Assembly: GCA_023399455.1 (NCBI GenBank)
Contig: JAEWPN010000177.1
Span: 1-41,005, forward strand
DNA length: 41,005 nucleotides
Direction: 5' to 3'
From: Bacillota bacterium
Lineage (GTDB): Bacteria; Bacillota; Clostridia; Lachnospirales; Lachnospiraceae
The notes under the pieces are model-generated. The model ran no database searches and was not told the origin of the DNA. It worked only from the letters and a program-made list of their open reading frames with translations. Positions 1-7,812 of this stretch are shown in pieces. The position numbers were made by a program, and so were the translations under genes. Numbering within the stretch: position 1 is the stretch's first letter; the number at the start of each line of letters is the position of its first letter.

Positions 1-105
1 TACCTCCTTTGTTTTGTACGGTTGGCGAACCTGTACTTAGTATAACATTGGAGGTTTTTTACTGTAAGCTAAAGCAGTTGTTATCACACCTGCATAGCAG
101 GTGGT
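1..105 (+). ncRNA. Candidate structured RNA or 3' leader (left end cut)
   Basis: Several complementary arms nest in about 100 bases. ACCTCC (2-7) pairs with GGAGGT (50-55), which runs into a T-tract. Inside lies a stem of GTACGGTT (16-23) with AACC-T-GTAC (28-36). ACTG (61-64) pairs with CAGT (75-78). A perfect CACCTGC-ATA-GCAGGTG hairpin occupies 87-103. ATAAC (42-46), in the first stem's loop region, can also pair with GTTAT (80-84), which would make a pseudoknot. No open reading frame explains this conservation-like structure. The plus strand is favoured because T-rich DNA follows the stems there. It could be a small RNA, an antitoxin-type RNA, or tandem terminators of a gene lying to the left. 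Confidence 0.35.
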
Positions 106-125
106 TTATTAAAAGACTGTTCTAC

Positions 126-166
126 AAAAAAACATGGATTCGTGCATATCTTGCACTCCTCCATGT
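126..166 (-). terminator. Rho-independent terminator of the TetM-like/NYN gene
   Basis: Read on the minus strand just past the stop codon at 178, ACATGGA/TCCATGT arms (132-138 and 160-166) enclose a second GTGCA/TGCAC stem (142-146 and 152-156). A run of seven T residues (A residues at 126-132 on the plus strand) follows. This is a standard intrinsic terminator. Confidence 0.8.
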
Positions 167-177
167 ATAAACTGCAT

Positions 178-2868
178 TTATTGCCGATGCCGCCCTTCAA
201 TTTCTCCTGTCGTATCCTCGGGGAGAGAATCGAAAAGATAATTCTTCTCCTTCGGCTGCTTATTTGAATAATCCTCTTTTATTTTCTTATTAGCCGCCTC
301 TATTTCCTCACGCAGTTCCCGGGCAGAGAGCAGGTAACAGCCCTGTCCTCTGATAATTATCTGCTCCAGCCCGTCTGAGGTAGCTACCGTCACCTTATAT
401 TTTTTCCCGTTCTCATGAGCAAATTTTTCGATATACATGTCCGCTGTCTCAGCCTCCTTCGTATAGACCACATGAATATTATGATAAGTCAATATTTCCG
501 TATCATGCCCCTTTACCCGATAGGCATCGAATACTACTATGAGCTTGCATCTTTTAATCGCCTGATAATTACAAAGAATATCCATAAGCTTCCCTCTGGC
601 GCCGTCGATGCTCACCATAGCCAACTCCTTCAAGTCCTCCCACGCAAATATCACATTATAGCCGTCTACCAGCAAATATTCCTCCTTCGGCTCCTGCTTG
701 TTCCATTCGTAAACGGTAGGAGAAGAAGGCACTTCATGTCTCATTTCTCCACTCTTAACGCTTCTTCGAAAGCCTCGCCGGACATCATCCTTGCCCTTTT
801 TGTTGGCGTAAAGAACTCTCTCCAGGATAGCGTCCACTTCTTCCGTTCCTATCCATCTTTCCTCTTTTTCTGCCGCAGTCGTTTTTCTTACGCCTTCACT
901 CTCCGCTTCCTTCTCCTGACCTTGCAGGACACTTTGCACGTGCATGTATTCCTTAACCCTATCCCAGCTCACCGTAAATCCTGCTCCATGAGCGCAGAAT
1001 ACAGAACCCGTAGGATTCTCAATATCCTTCTCCGAATCATATCCCGCTTTTTCTATGACTTCTTCTGCATTATGGCAGGGAGCATATCCCTTCACCGTAC
1101 AGGACAGCCTTCCGCAGCCCTTGGTATAGGCGGTTACCTCTTTGGAATAGTCCTGCATTGTAATGACGGGGGCAATTCCGGTCAAAACTGCGCTCTCCCC
1201 TTCGGACTGAGGCGGCCCGAAGGTACCGCACATTTTCTCAATATCCGTCATAGCTCGTCCTACCATCTTTTCCGGCACTTCCAGGCGAAATTCATAATAC
1301 GGCTCCAGCAGCACGGACTGTGCTTCCTTCATCCCCTGACGCAAGGCCCGGTAGGTAGCTTGCCTGAAATCACCGCCTTCCGTATGTTTTTGATGTGCCC
1401 TTCCCGCAACCAATGTGATTTTCATATCCGTTATTCTCGCACCGGTCAATACTCCCTTATGCTCTTTCTCCTCCAGATGTGTCAACACCAGACGCTGCCA
1501 GTTCCTATCCAATAAATCCTCGCTGCAATCTGTATCAAAGCTAAGCCCGCTTCCGGTCTCCCCGGGCTCTAACAGCAAATGAACCTCCGCATAGTGCCTT
1601 AAGGGCTCGAAATGCCCTACCCCCTCCACTCTGTTTGCAATGGTTTCTTTATATACGATATTTCCTGTGCCGAATTCAACTGCCACTCCAAACCGTTCCC
1701 TTATAAGGCTTTTTAGTATTTCGGTCTGTACCTCTCCCATAAGCTTGGCTTGTATTTCCTTTAATGTCTCGTCGAATACAATATGAAGCTGAGGATCCTC
1801 TTCCTCTAATTGACGAAGTTTAGGCAGCATCACCGTCGTATCGCAATCCTGCGGCAAATCAATCCGGTAGGTAAGCACCGGCTCCAACACCGGCTGGGCA
1901 GAAGCCTCCGAGATTCCCAATCCTTCACCAGGACGCGTCTTGCTAAGACCGGTTACCGCACAAATGCAACCCGCTTGCACCTCCTCCGAAGTTCTATACT
2001 TTTCGCCGGAATAAATGCGGATCTGATTGACCTTTTCCTCCCAAGACTCCCCGTTTTGATGCCCTGAAAGCACCTCTCTTGTCCGCAGGCGTCCTCCCGT
2101 AATCTTCATAAAGGTAAGCCGGTTTCCCTGCTCATCCCGGGCAATCTTAAAAACCTTCGCGCCGAAAACATCAGAGTACTTTGGAGAACATGTATAGACC
2201 TCTATTCCCTGCAGGAACTCCTTTACCCTGTAAAGCTTCAGTGCCGAGCCGAAGTAACAGGGGAATAACTTCCGTTCCAGAATGAGTCTCTTTATCTCCT
2301 CCGTCTCCACCCTCCCCAGCTCCAGAAACTGATTCAGCGCCTTCTCGTCGGTCATCGCTATATTTTCATAAAATACTTCCGTCTTTTCCTCAAAGCAGAC
2401 ACAGTTCTCCTCCAGACGGTTCTTAAGCTCTGTCAGAATCACCGCCTTATCCGTTCCGTCTTGGTCCATCTTATTGACAAACAAGAATGTGGGAATCCGA
2501 TACTTCTTAAGCAGACGCCACAAGGTCTGCGTATGGCCCTGCACACCATCTGCTCCGCTTATGACGAGTATCGCATAATCCAGCACTTGCAGTGTCCTCT
2601 CCATCTCCGCAGAAAAATCTACATGCCCCGGCGTATCCAGAAGAGTAAGCCGCATATCTTTGAGCTCAAGCACCGCCTGCTTGGAAAATATCGTAATTCC
2701 CCGCTCTCTTTCCAAAGCAAAGGTGTCTAAAAAAGCATCTTTGTTATCCACTCTTCCCAACTTTCTGATACCGCCGCTTTCATATAGCAGCGCCTCCGAT
2801 AAAGTTGTCTTTCCGGCATCCACATGTGCCAATATTCCAATTACCAGTTCTTTCATTGTGTTTTCCAT
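178..2868 (-). CDS. TetM/EF-G-like translation GTPase fused to a YacP/Rae1-type NYN nuclease domain
   Basis: This 896-residue protein has an N-terminal translation-factor GTPase: G1 AHVDAGKTT around residues 14-22 with K20, then RGITI, DTPGHVDF, NKMD, and EF-G-like domains up to about residue 640. TetM-class proteins usually end near residue 640. Here about 250 residues follow, ending in an NYN/PIN domain (about 730-870) very similar to Bacillus YacP (Rae1), with acidic residues D735 (VDGYN), D781 (VVFDAY), D810 (ETAD) and D832 (ATSD). The start at 2868 has AGGA six bases upstream; a second ATG lies 12 bases further in. TetM-class GTPases bind near the ribosomal A site, and Rae1 cleaves mRNA in the A site. 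A role as a ribosome-targeted nuclease or rescue factor is therefore inferred. Automated pipelines may call it tetracycline resistance, which the sequence does not establish. Confidence 0.88.
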   Translation of the reverse strand: MENTMKELVIGILAHVDAGKTTLSEALLYESGGIRKLGRVDNKDAFLDTFALERERGITIFSKQAVLELKDMRLTLLDTPGHVDFSAEMERTLQVLDYAILVISGADGVQGHTQTLWRLLKKYRIPTFLFVNKMDQDGTDKAVILTELKNRLEENCVCFEEKTEVFYENIAMTDEKALNQFLELGRVETEEIKRLILERKLFPCYFGSALKLYRVKEFLQGIEVYTCSPKYSDVFGAKVFKIARDEQGNRLTFMKITGGRLRTREVLSGHQNGESWEEKVNQIRIYSGEKYRTSEEVQAGCICAVTGLSKTRPGEGLGISEASAQPVLEPVLTYRIDLPQDCDTTVMLPKLRQLEEEDPQLHIVFDETLKEIQAKLMGEVQTEILKSLIRERFGVAVEFGTGNIVYKETIANRVEGVGHFEPLRHYAEVHLLLEPGETGSGLSFDTDCSEDLLDRNWQRLVLTHLEEKEHKGVLTGARITDMKITLVAGRAHQKHTEGGDFRQATYRALRQGMKEAQSVLLEPYYEFRLEVPEKMVGRAMTDIEKMCGTFGPPQSEGESAVLTGIAPVITMQDYSKEVTAYTKGCGRLSCTVKGYAPCHNAEEVIEKAGYDSEKDIENPTGSVFCAHGAGFTVSWDRVKEYMHVQSVLQGQEKEAESEGVRKTTAAEKEERWIGTEEVDAILERVLYANKKGKDDVRRGFRRSVKSGEMRHEVPSSPTVYEWNKQEPKEEYLLVDGYNVIFAWEDLKELAMVSIDGARGKLMDILCNYQAIKRCKLIVVFDAYRVKGHDTEILTYHNIHVVYTKEAETADMYIEKFAHENGKKYKVTVATSDGLEQIIIRGQGCYLLSARELREEIEAANKKIKEDYSNKQPKEKNYLFDSLPEDTTGEIEGRHRQ

Positions 2869-2954
2869 TCTTTATCCTAAATGATACCATCGCAAATTAA
2901 TTATTATATGAAAAAGCAGACAAATCCGCATCAACTCCCTGATCCTTCATGACG

Positions 2955-3310
2955 TGCTTTTATCTTACAGGACGTACTTTCCTATAAGGATTAGGGTGTC
3001 AAAAGGTCCTTTTGCAAACGTCTCAAGTCAATATGCTCAAAGCGAAAAGACTCCTGCTCCGAATTCCAATATATAAGAAGTTCTAATTCTCAGTCTATTC
3101 ACGCCAAACATACCAGAAAACAAAAAACTCGCTGCGCTCAAACAGTTTTGTTTTCTGTTATGGCTCAAATATCCAGAGAAAGAACTTCTAAATATTTCCA
3201 TAGGCGCAGTCGTTCTTTTTGTTTTGGTCATATTGACCAGAATGTATTTATAAAGGACCTTTTGACACCCTAATCGTAATAGGAAAGTGCTCCTATTACA
3301 TAAAAAGTTA
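2955..3310. repeat. MITE-like long imperfect inverted repeat
   Basis: The 475-base gap between the divergent genes at 2868 and 3344 is mostly one large hairpin. A perfect 24-bp inverted repeat starts GATTAGGGTGTC at 2989-3012 and recurs in reverse at 3252-3275. Imperfect pairing extends outward to about 2955 and 3310, around ACTTTCCTAT. Inward there are further arms: GTCAATATG (3027-3035) with CATATTGAC (3229-3237), AGAAGTTCT (3076-3084) with AGAACTTCT (3181-3189), and a 12-bp pair (3114-3125 with 3146-3157) around a short loop holding CTCGCTGCGCTC. No transposase is present. It resembles a non-autonomous miniature element; no target-site duplication was established. Confidence 0.75.
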
Positions 3311-3343
3311 CAAAACAGATGGATAACTGCGAAAGGATAGGAT

Positions 3344-3712
3344 ATGGATATAAGAATAATTGACAGAGCGTTCAGTGTGTGTAAGCTGCAGAATATCAAT
3401 GGGATAAATTTTGAGGATGATTTTTGTTTTCTGGGGAAGACGGACGAGGAACTGTCGTTAGTTTGCGCCACGCAGTTCGTACCTCGGAATACGACAGAAC
3501 GGGAGGACGGATGGAGAGCATTTCGCATCGAAGGAGTTCTGGATTTCTCATTAATCGGAATCCTTTCGGAAATTTCGGGAATTCTGGCCGGGGCAAAAAT
3601 CGGAATTTTTGTGATTTCCACCTATAATACTGACTATATATTGGTAAAGGAAAAAGACTTTGAAAAGGCTTTAGACTCCCTGAAGACAGAAGGATATCAT
3701 ATAAAGGGATAA
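3344..3712 (+). CDS. ACT-domain protein
   Basis: This 122-residue protein has a fold pattern typical of small stand-alone ACT-domain proteins. A beta-rich N-terminal half (about 1-60) precedes a classical ACT stretch: FSLIGILSEISGILAGAKI around residues 69-87, then IFVISTYNTDYILV and a C-terminal helix with EKALDSLKTEGY. Such proteins bind amino acids or similar small ligands as sensors; the ligand cannot be read here. An AAGGA ribosome site precedes the ATG. It lies 31 bases before the yaaA ribosome site with no visible terminator between, so the two may be co-transcribed. A long minus-strand reading frame crosses it but looks like antisense shadow. Confidence 0.75.
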   Translation: MDIRIIDRAFSVCKLQNINGINFEDDFCFLGKTDEELSLVCATQFVPRNTTEREDGWRAFRIEGVLDFSLIGILSEISGILAGAKIGIFVISTYNTDYILVKEKDFEKALDSLKTEGYHIKG

Positions 3713-3752
3713 ATCTGAAACAATAGAGTTTTTAACAGGAGGCTTGTTCTGT

Positions 3753-4538
3753 ATGAAAATTATTATTTCTCCTGCCAAAAAGATGAACGTAAGAGAAGAT
3801 CTGCTTCCCTATGAAACCATCCCACTCTTTTTGGAGCAGGCTGAAACTTTGAAGACTTATCTGAAAACATTGGATAGGAAAACTCTTCAGCAAATATGGA
3901 AATGTAACGATGCCATCGCGGATTTGAATGAGGGACGGCTCAGAACGATGGACTTGACGAAATGTCTGACTCCTGCGGTTCTAAGTTACGAAGGGCTCCA
4001 ATATCTTCATATGTCGCCATCTGTCTTTGACGATGGGCAATGGCAATATGTGAAGGAGCATTTGTGCATATTATCCGGCTTTTACGGACTTCTTCGGGCG
4101 GCCGACGGAATCGTACCCTACCGGTTGGAGATGCAGGCAAAAATCGATATGCGGAGAAACGGTGTTACTTATAACAATTTATATGATTTTTGGGCAGGGC
4201 TTATTGCCGGGAAGCTTGCCCGGGAAGAAGATATCATTGTGAATCTTGCGTCAAAGGAATACAGCAAAGCGGTGGAATCGCATCTGCCGCCGGAGACAGC
4301 GTTTATCACCTGTCAGTTTGTTGTCTGTAAGCAGGATAAGATGGGCGGAAGGAAGCTGGTCACAAAGGGAACCGAAGCAAAGATGGCCAGAGGGGAGATG
4401 GTCCGTTTTATGGCAGAAAGAAGCATAGAGGAAGCGGAGGGACTGAAGACCTTTGACCGCCTTGGCTACTGTTATGAGGAAGAACTGTCGGATTCTGCTG
4501 TCTATGTGTTTGTTAAGCGGCCTGATAAAGCTATTTAG
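3753..4538 (+). CDS. yaaA: YaaA family peroxide-stress protein (DUF328/UPF0246)
   Basis: The 261-residue protein begins MKIIISPAKKM and carries the family hallmark SGFYGLLRAADGIVPYRLEM around residues 110-130. In E. coli YaaA lowers intracellular free iron during peroxide stress and binds DNA; the same role in this anaerobe is inferred from family membership only. The ATG at 3753 is chosen because AGGAGG (3737-3742) lies ten bases upstream. An in-frame TTG at 3744 would extend the protein by three residues but sits one base from that ribosome site. The length is typical of the family, and a cytoplasmic location is expected. Confidence 0.9.
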   Translation: MKIIISPAKKMNVREDLLPYETIPLFLEQAETLKTYLKTLDRKTLQQIWKCNDAIADLNEGRLRTMDLTKCLTPAVLSYEGLQYLHMSPSVFDDGQWQYVKEHLCILSGFYGLLRAADGIVPYRLEMQAKIDMRRNGVTYNNLYDFWAGLIAGKLAREEDIIVNLASKEYSKAVESHLPPETAFITCQFVVCKQDKMGGRKLVTKGTEAKMARGEMVRFMAERSIEEAEGLKTFDRLGYCYEEELSDSAVYVFVKRPDKAI

Positions 4539-4651
4539 ATAAGTTTATATTTTTCCGGGCAGAAAAAGTTGCGCATAAAAAGCAAAACTATCCTAAGATT
4601 GTGTTGTAACAAACAATAAGGAAATGAGGGACGAAGGAATGGCTGGATAAA

Positions 4652-5521
4652 ATGAATGCTGCGCTGAACTATATAGAAGATAATCTGGCCGGAGAGATTA
4701 ATTATGCGGAAGCGGCAAAAAGAGCATGCTCCTCTTCTTATAATTTTCAGCGGATGTTTTCCTTTATCGCGGATGTTCCCTTAGCGGAATATATCCGCAG
4801 AAGAAAGCTTACCCTTGCGGCGCTTGATTTTCAAAAGGGCGGGGAAAGCGTGCTCGATATCTCGTTAAAATACGGTTATGACTCACCGGTATCTTTTGCG
4901 AGAGCATTTCAGAACCTGCATGGAGTAACTCCGAAGGAGGCGAGAGAAAAAGGCGTTCTTCTTACTTTGTATCCCAGGATTTCTTTTAAGATCACAATTA
5001 AAGGAGTGGACGAAATGAAATATCGTATTGAAAAAGTGCAAGGATTTCGATTGGCAGGGGCTGTGAAAACGGTTACTACGGTAAACGGAGAAAACTTCAG
5101 GGTTATTCCTCAGATGTGGCAGGATGCCTGTGAGGACGGAACCATGGTAAAGATGAAGGCCACCTGCAAGGAAGGAAGGCCGGAATTTTATGGAGTGTGC
5201 TACAATCCAAGAGGAGAGGAGTTCGACTACATGATAGCCGTGGAGTCCGATGTGCCATTATTGGAAGGCATGGAGGAGCTGATTATCGGGGAACAGGAGT
5301 ATGTGAAATTCGAATGCCGCGGCAGGCTGCCCGAGGCACAGCAGAATATATGGAAACGGCTCTATACGGAATGGTTCCCCAACTCCGGCTATGAACACGC
5401 AGAAGCGCCGGATCTGGAATGGTATTCGGAGGAGAATATGGACAGCGATTCGTATTTAAGTGAAATATGGATTCCCATAAAAAAAGTAAATAAAAGATCA
5501 AACAGTAACGCGGGCAGATAG
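4652..5521 (+). CDS. AraC-family regulator with GyrI-like ligand-binding domain
   Basis: The 289-residue protein has two domains. Residues 1-105 form an AraC double helix-turn-helix (VPLAEYIRRRKLTLAA; YDSPVSFARAFQNLHGVTPKEAR). Residues from about 122 onward, starting MKYRIEKVQGFRLAGAVKTV, form a GyrI/Rob-C-like effector-binding domain. Such regulators usually sense hydrophobic or drug-like molecules and activate exporters. The MATE transporter gene begins 163 bases downstream and is a plausible target. The start is uncertain: codons just upstream read EWLDK in frame, as in many relatives, but with no standard start before a stop; AAGGA lies 13 bases from the ATG. A strong hairpin overlaps the stop codon. 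Confidence 0.85.
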   Translation: MNAALNYIEDNLAGEINYAEAAKRACSSSYNFQRMFSFIADVPLAEYIRRRKLTLAALDFQKGGESVLDISLKYGYDSPVSFARAFQNLHGVTPKEAREKGVLLTLYPRISFKITIKGVDEMKYRIEKVQGFRLAGAVKTVTTVNGENFRVIPQMWQDACEDGTMVKMKATCKEGRPEFYGVCYNPRGEEFDYMIAVESDVPLLEGMEELIIGEQEYVKFECRGRLPEAQQNIWKRLYTEWFPNSGYEHAEAPDLEWYSEENMDSDSYLSEIWIPIKKVNKRSNSNAGR

Positions 5522-5549
5522 GAAAATAATATCTGCCTGCATTACTGTT
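5501..5549. terminator. Long stem-loop overlapping the end of the AraC-type gene
   Basis: Twenty-base arms (5501-5520 and 5530-5549) pair with one mismatch and one G-U pair around a nine-base loop; the core is GGCAGATA/TATCTGCC. The left arm includes the last codons and stop of the AraC gene. There is no T-run on the plus strand, and T-rich sequence lies a few bases away on the minus strand. It may act as a weak or bidirectional terminator. The outer arms contain AACAGTAA/TTACTGTT, also seen in the palindromes at 23493 and 23590, so it may be a member of that repeat family. Confidence 0.45.
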
Positions 5550-5684
5550 CACCCCGTTCTCATTAACAAGGTAAATATATGTTTACAAAAGAAAATATGA
5601 TAAAATCTGAAATATAGAATATGCCATAGCACATAAAACAGTGAAAACGTTCATAGGACAGAATAGGGGAATCAGAAAAAGATT

Positions 5685-7046
5685 ATGCAGACAACGAGAG
5701 ATATGACAGCAGGAAGCCCGGGCAGACTGATGTTTGGTTTTGCTTTGCCGCTGCTTATTGGAAATGTGTTTCAGCAGCTTTATACCTTTGCAGATACGAT
5801 TATAGTGGGACAGGTGCTGGGAGTAAGGGCGCTTGCGGCAGTAGGGGCAGTGGAGTGGATGATCTTCCTGTTGTTCGGATTTATCCAGGGCCTGACCCAG
5901 GGCTTTTCAGTGATAATTGCCCAGCGCTTCGGAGCTGCTGACTATAGAGGGGTGAAAAGGGCCGTCATAAGCGCGGTATATCTGTCAGCGGCGGGAGCGA
6001 TAGTATTCACGCTGGCAGGATTGGCGCTTATTTATCCGGTTCTTTTGCTGTTACATACGCCGGATGAAATTATCGGGCTTTCTTACGGCTATTTACGGAT
6101 TTTATATGCCGGGATACCCATTACCATGGCATACAATTTATTTTCGGCAGTTCTTAGGGCGCTCGGGAACAGCCGTACGCCGCTTCGGGCCATGGCAGCA
6201 GCCTCTTTCTGCAATATCATACTCGATATGCTGTTCGTGCTCGGATTCGGCTGGGGGATGGAGGGAGCGGCTTTGGGTACCGTGCTGGCTCAGCTTCTGG
6301 CAGCAGTTCTTTGTTTTCTGCAATTGCATAAAATAGAGATACTGAGATTTACAAAAGGAGAGTACAGGGCGGATATTCAGATGCTTTTGGAGCAGTGCAG
6401 GATGGGACTGCCTGTGGGATTGCAAAATATGATAACGGCAGTCGGAGGAATGGTGGTGCAGTCGGTGATCAACAGCTTTGGCGTGCTCTTTATCGCGGGA
6501 TATACGGCGGCCAATAAGCTGTATGGGCTGCTGGAAATCGCTGCCTCCTCCTATGGCTATGCGATGTCTACCTATACCGGACAAAATCTTGGTGCTGGGT
6601 TTCATGACAGAATAAGGAAGGGACTGCGGGCAGCAAGTGCGATAGGGATAGTGACGGCATTATTTATGTCAACCATTATGCTGGTATTCGGCAAGGTGAT
6701 TCTGCGTCTTTTCCTTGCAGGGGATGTGGCGGATGTGAATGCGGCCATAGGAACGGGCTATCATTTTCTTATCGTGCTGGCATGCTTTTTTCCGCTCTTA
6801 TATTTGCTGTATATAGCGCGTGCCTGCGTGCAGGGCACGGGCAATTCGGTGCTACCCATGCTTTCCAGCACGGTACAGCTCGTTATGCGTTGCGGCTGCG
6901 CGCTGACTCTTCCGCTTTTTATCGGTGAAAGCGGAGTGTTCTACGGGGAGGTGCTGGCGTGGATAGGAGCGGACATCATGCTGGGCTGGTGGCTAAAGCA
7001 TTGGCTGAGAACAAAGGAATTCACGGACTATGTGAATAAAGCCTAA
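5685..7046 (+). CDS. MATE family multidrug/Na+ antiporter
   Basis: This 453-residue integral membrane protein has about twelve hydrophobic segments and the MATE pattern. The N terminus TAGSPGRLMFGFALPLLIGNVF is followed by QQLYTFADTIIVGQVLG, and a second homologous half begins near residue 230 (MGLPVGLQNMITAVGGMVVQ). MATE proteins export cationic drugs or metabolites using a Na+ or H+ gradient; the substrate cannot be told. The length is typical. No strong Shine-Dalgarno core precedes the ATG (AGGGG lies about 16 bases away). Its place directly after an AraC/GyrI-like regulator suggests that protein controls it. Confidence 0.9.
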   Translation: MQTTRDMTAGSPGRLMFGFALPLLIGNVFQQLYTFADTIIVGQVLGVRALAAVGAVEWMIFLLFGFIQGLTQGFSVIIAQRFGAADYRGVKRAVISAVYLSAAGAIVFTLAGLALIYPVLLLLHTPDEIIGLSYGYLRILYAGIPITMAYNLFSAVLRALGNSRTPLRAMAAASFCNIILDMLFVLGFGWGMEGAALGTVLAQLLAAVLCFLQLHKIEILRFTKGEYRADIQMLLEQCRMGLPVGLQNMITAVGGMVVQSVINSFGVLFIAGYTAANKLYGLLEIAASSYGYAMSTYTGQNLGAGFHDRIRKGLRAASAIGIVTALFMSTIMLVFGKVILRLFLAGDVADVNAAIGTGYHFLIVLACFFPLLYLLYIARACVQGTGNSVLPMLSSTVQLVMRCGCALTLPLFIGESGVFYGEVLAWIGADIMLGWWLKHWLRTKEFTDYVNKA

Positions 7047-7119
7047 TAAAATGGAAAATAATGAGTATTGAAGCGGCGCAACGAAGCGGCAGAACGAAAA
7101 GAAAGGTATGGTGACTGCG

Positions 7120-7716
7120 ATGGGAGCAGATTTTAAGAACAGTGAGACAAAAGACAATCTGATGAGGGCATTTGCGGGAGAGAGTCAGGCAAGAAACCGC
7201 TATACATTTGCGGCATCCAAGGCCAAAAAGGAAAATCTTTATGTTGTCAGTGCCGTCTTTGAATATACGGCAAATCAAGAGAAGGAGCATGCCGAGATTT
7301 TCTACAACCATTTGAAGGAGCTGGCAGGAGAAAATATTCATGTGGACGGCAGTTACCCTGTGGATATCACGGATGATGTAGCGGAGCTTCTGCGCATGGC
7401 CCAGCATAATGAATATGAGGAACATGATTCTGTGTACAAGTCATTCGGAGAAAAAGCGAAGGAAGAAGGCTTTGATAAAGTGGCCGCATCCTTTCGCATG
7501 ATTGCCCAGATAGAGAAGCTCCACGGAGACCGCTTCGGAAGATTTGCACAGCTTTTGGAGGAAAAGAAGCTGTTCATATCCGATGTGAAGACTGCGTGGT
7601 TTTGCTTAAACTGTGGTTTCGTATACGAAGGAGAGGCAGCGCCGAAGAATTGTCCGGTATGCGACCACGATAGGGGATATTTCATTCGTTTTGAGCTGTC
7701 GCCTTATGAGTCTTAA
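7120..7716 (+). CDS. Rubrerythrin
   Basis: The 198-residue protein has a ferritin-like four-helix diiron domain with FAGESQARNRYTF and NQEKEHAEIF glutamate/histidine motifs, and a second half with RMIAQIEKLHGDRF. A C-terminal rubredoxin-like knuckle pair follows, CLNC and CPVC around residues 166-185. Rubrerythrins reduce hydrogen peroxide in anaerobes using rubredoxin or NADH-linked electron donors. The ATG at 7120 matches the usual N terminus (DFKNSETKDNLMRAF). An in-frame ATG lies 12 bases upstream at 7108, one base after AAAGG, which is too close for normal initiation. This double-ATG context recurs before three other genes here. Confidence 0.93.
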   Translation: MGADFKNSETKDNLMRAFAGESQARNRYTFAASKAKKENLYVVSAVFEYTANQEKEHAEIFYNHLKELAGENIHVDGSYPVDITDDVAELLRMAQHNEYEEHDSVYKSFGEKAKEEGFDKVAASFRMIAQIEKLHGDRFGRFAQLLEEKKLFISDVKTAWFCLNCGFVYEGEAAPKNCPVCDHDRGYFIRFELSPYES

Positions 7717-7812
7717 AAGTTTGTGACTTTAGAAGGGTTGTAGGAGGATGAAAAATATAGTAGTATAATAAAGTAAAGTTTGCAGGTTAAGAAGAAAGGC
7801 ATGGTCAGTGGC

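Noticed and set aside
415..1515. Long plus-strand reading frame opposite the TetM-like gene
   Set aside because: It lies entirely antisense to a well-supported coding region, has no ribosome site, and the translation shows no domain.
178..2868. Tetracycline resistance gene call
   Set aside because: TetM-like similarity alone does not show resistance; the added nuclease domain points to another role.
3037..3621. 194-codon minus-strand reading frame
   Set aside because: It is antisense to the ACT-domain gene and continues into the inverted repeat; composition is low-quality and no domain is seen.
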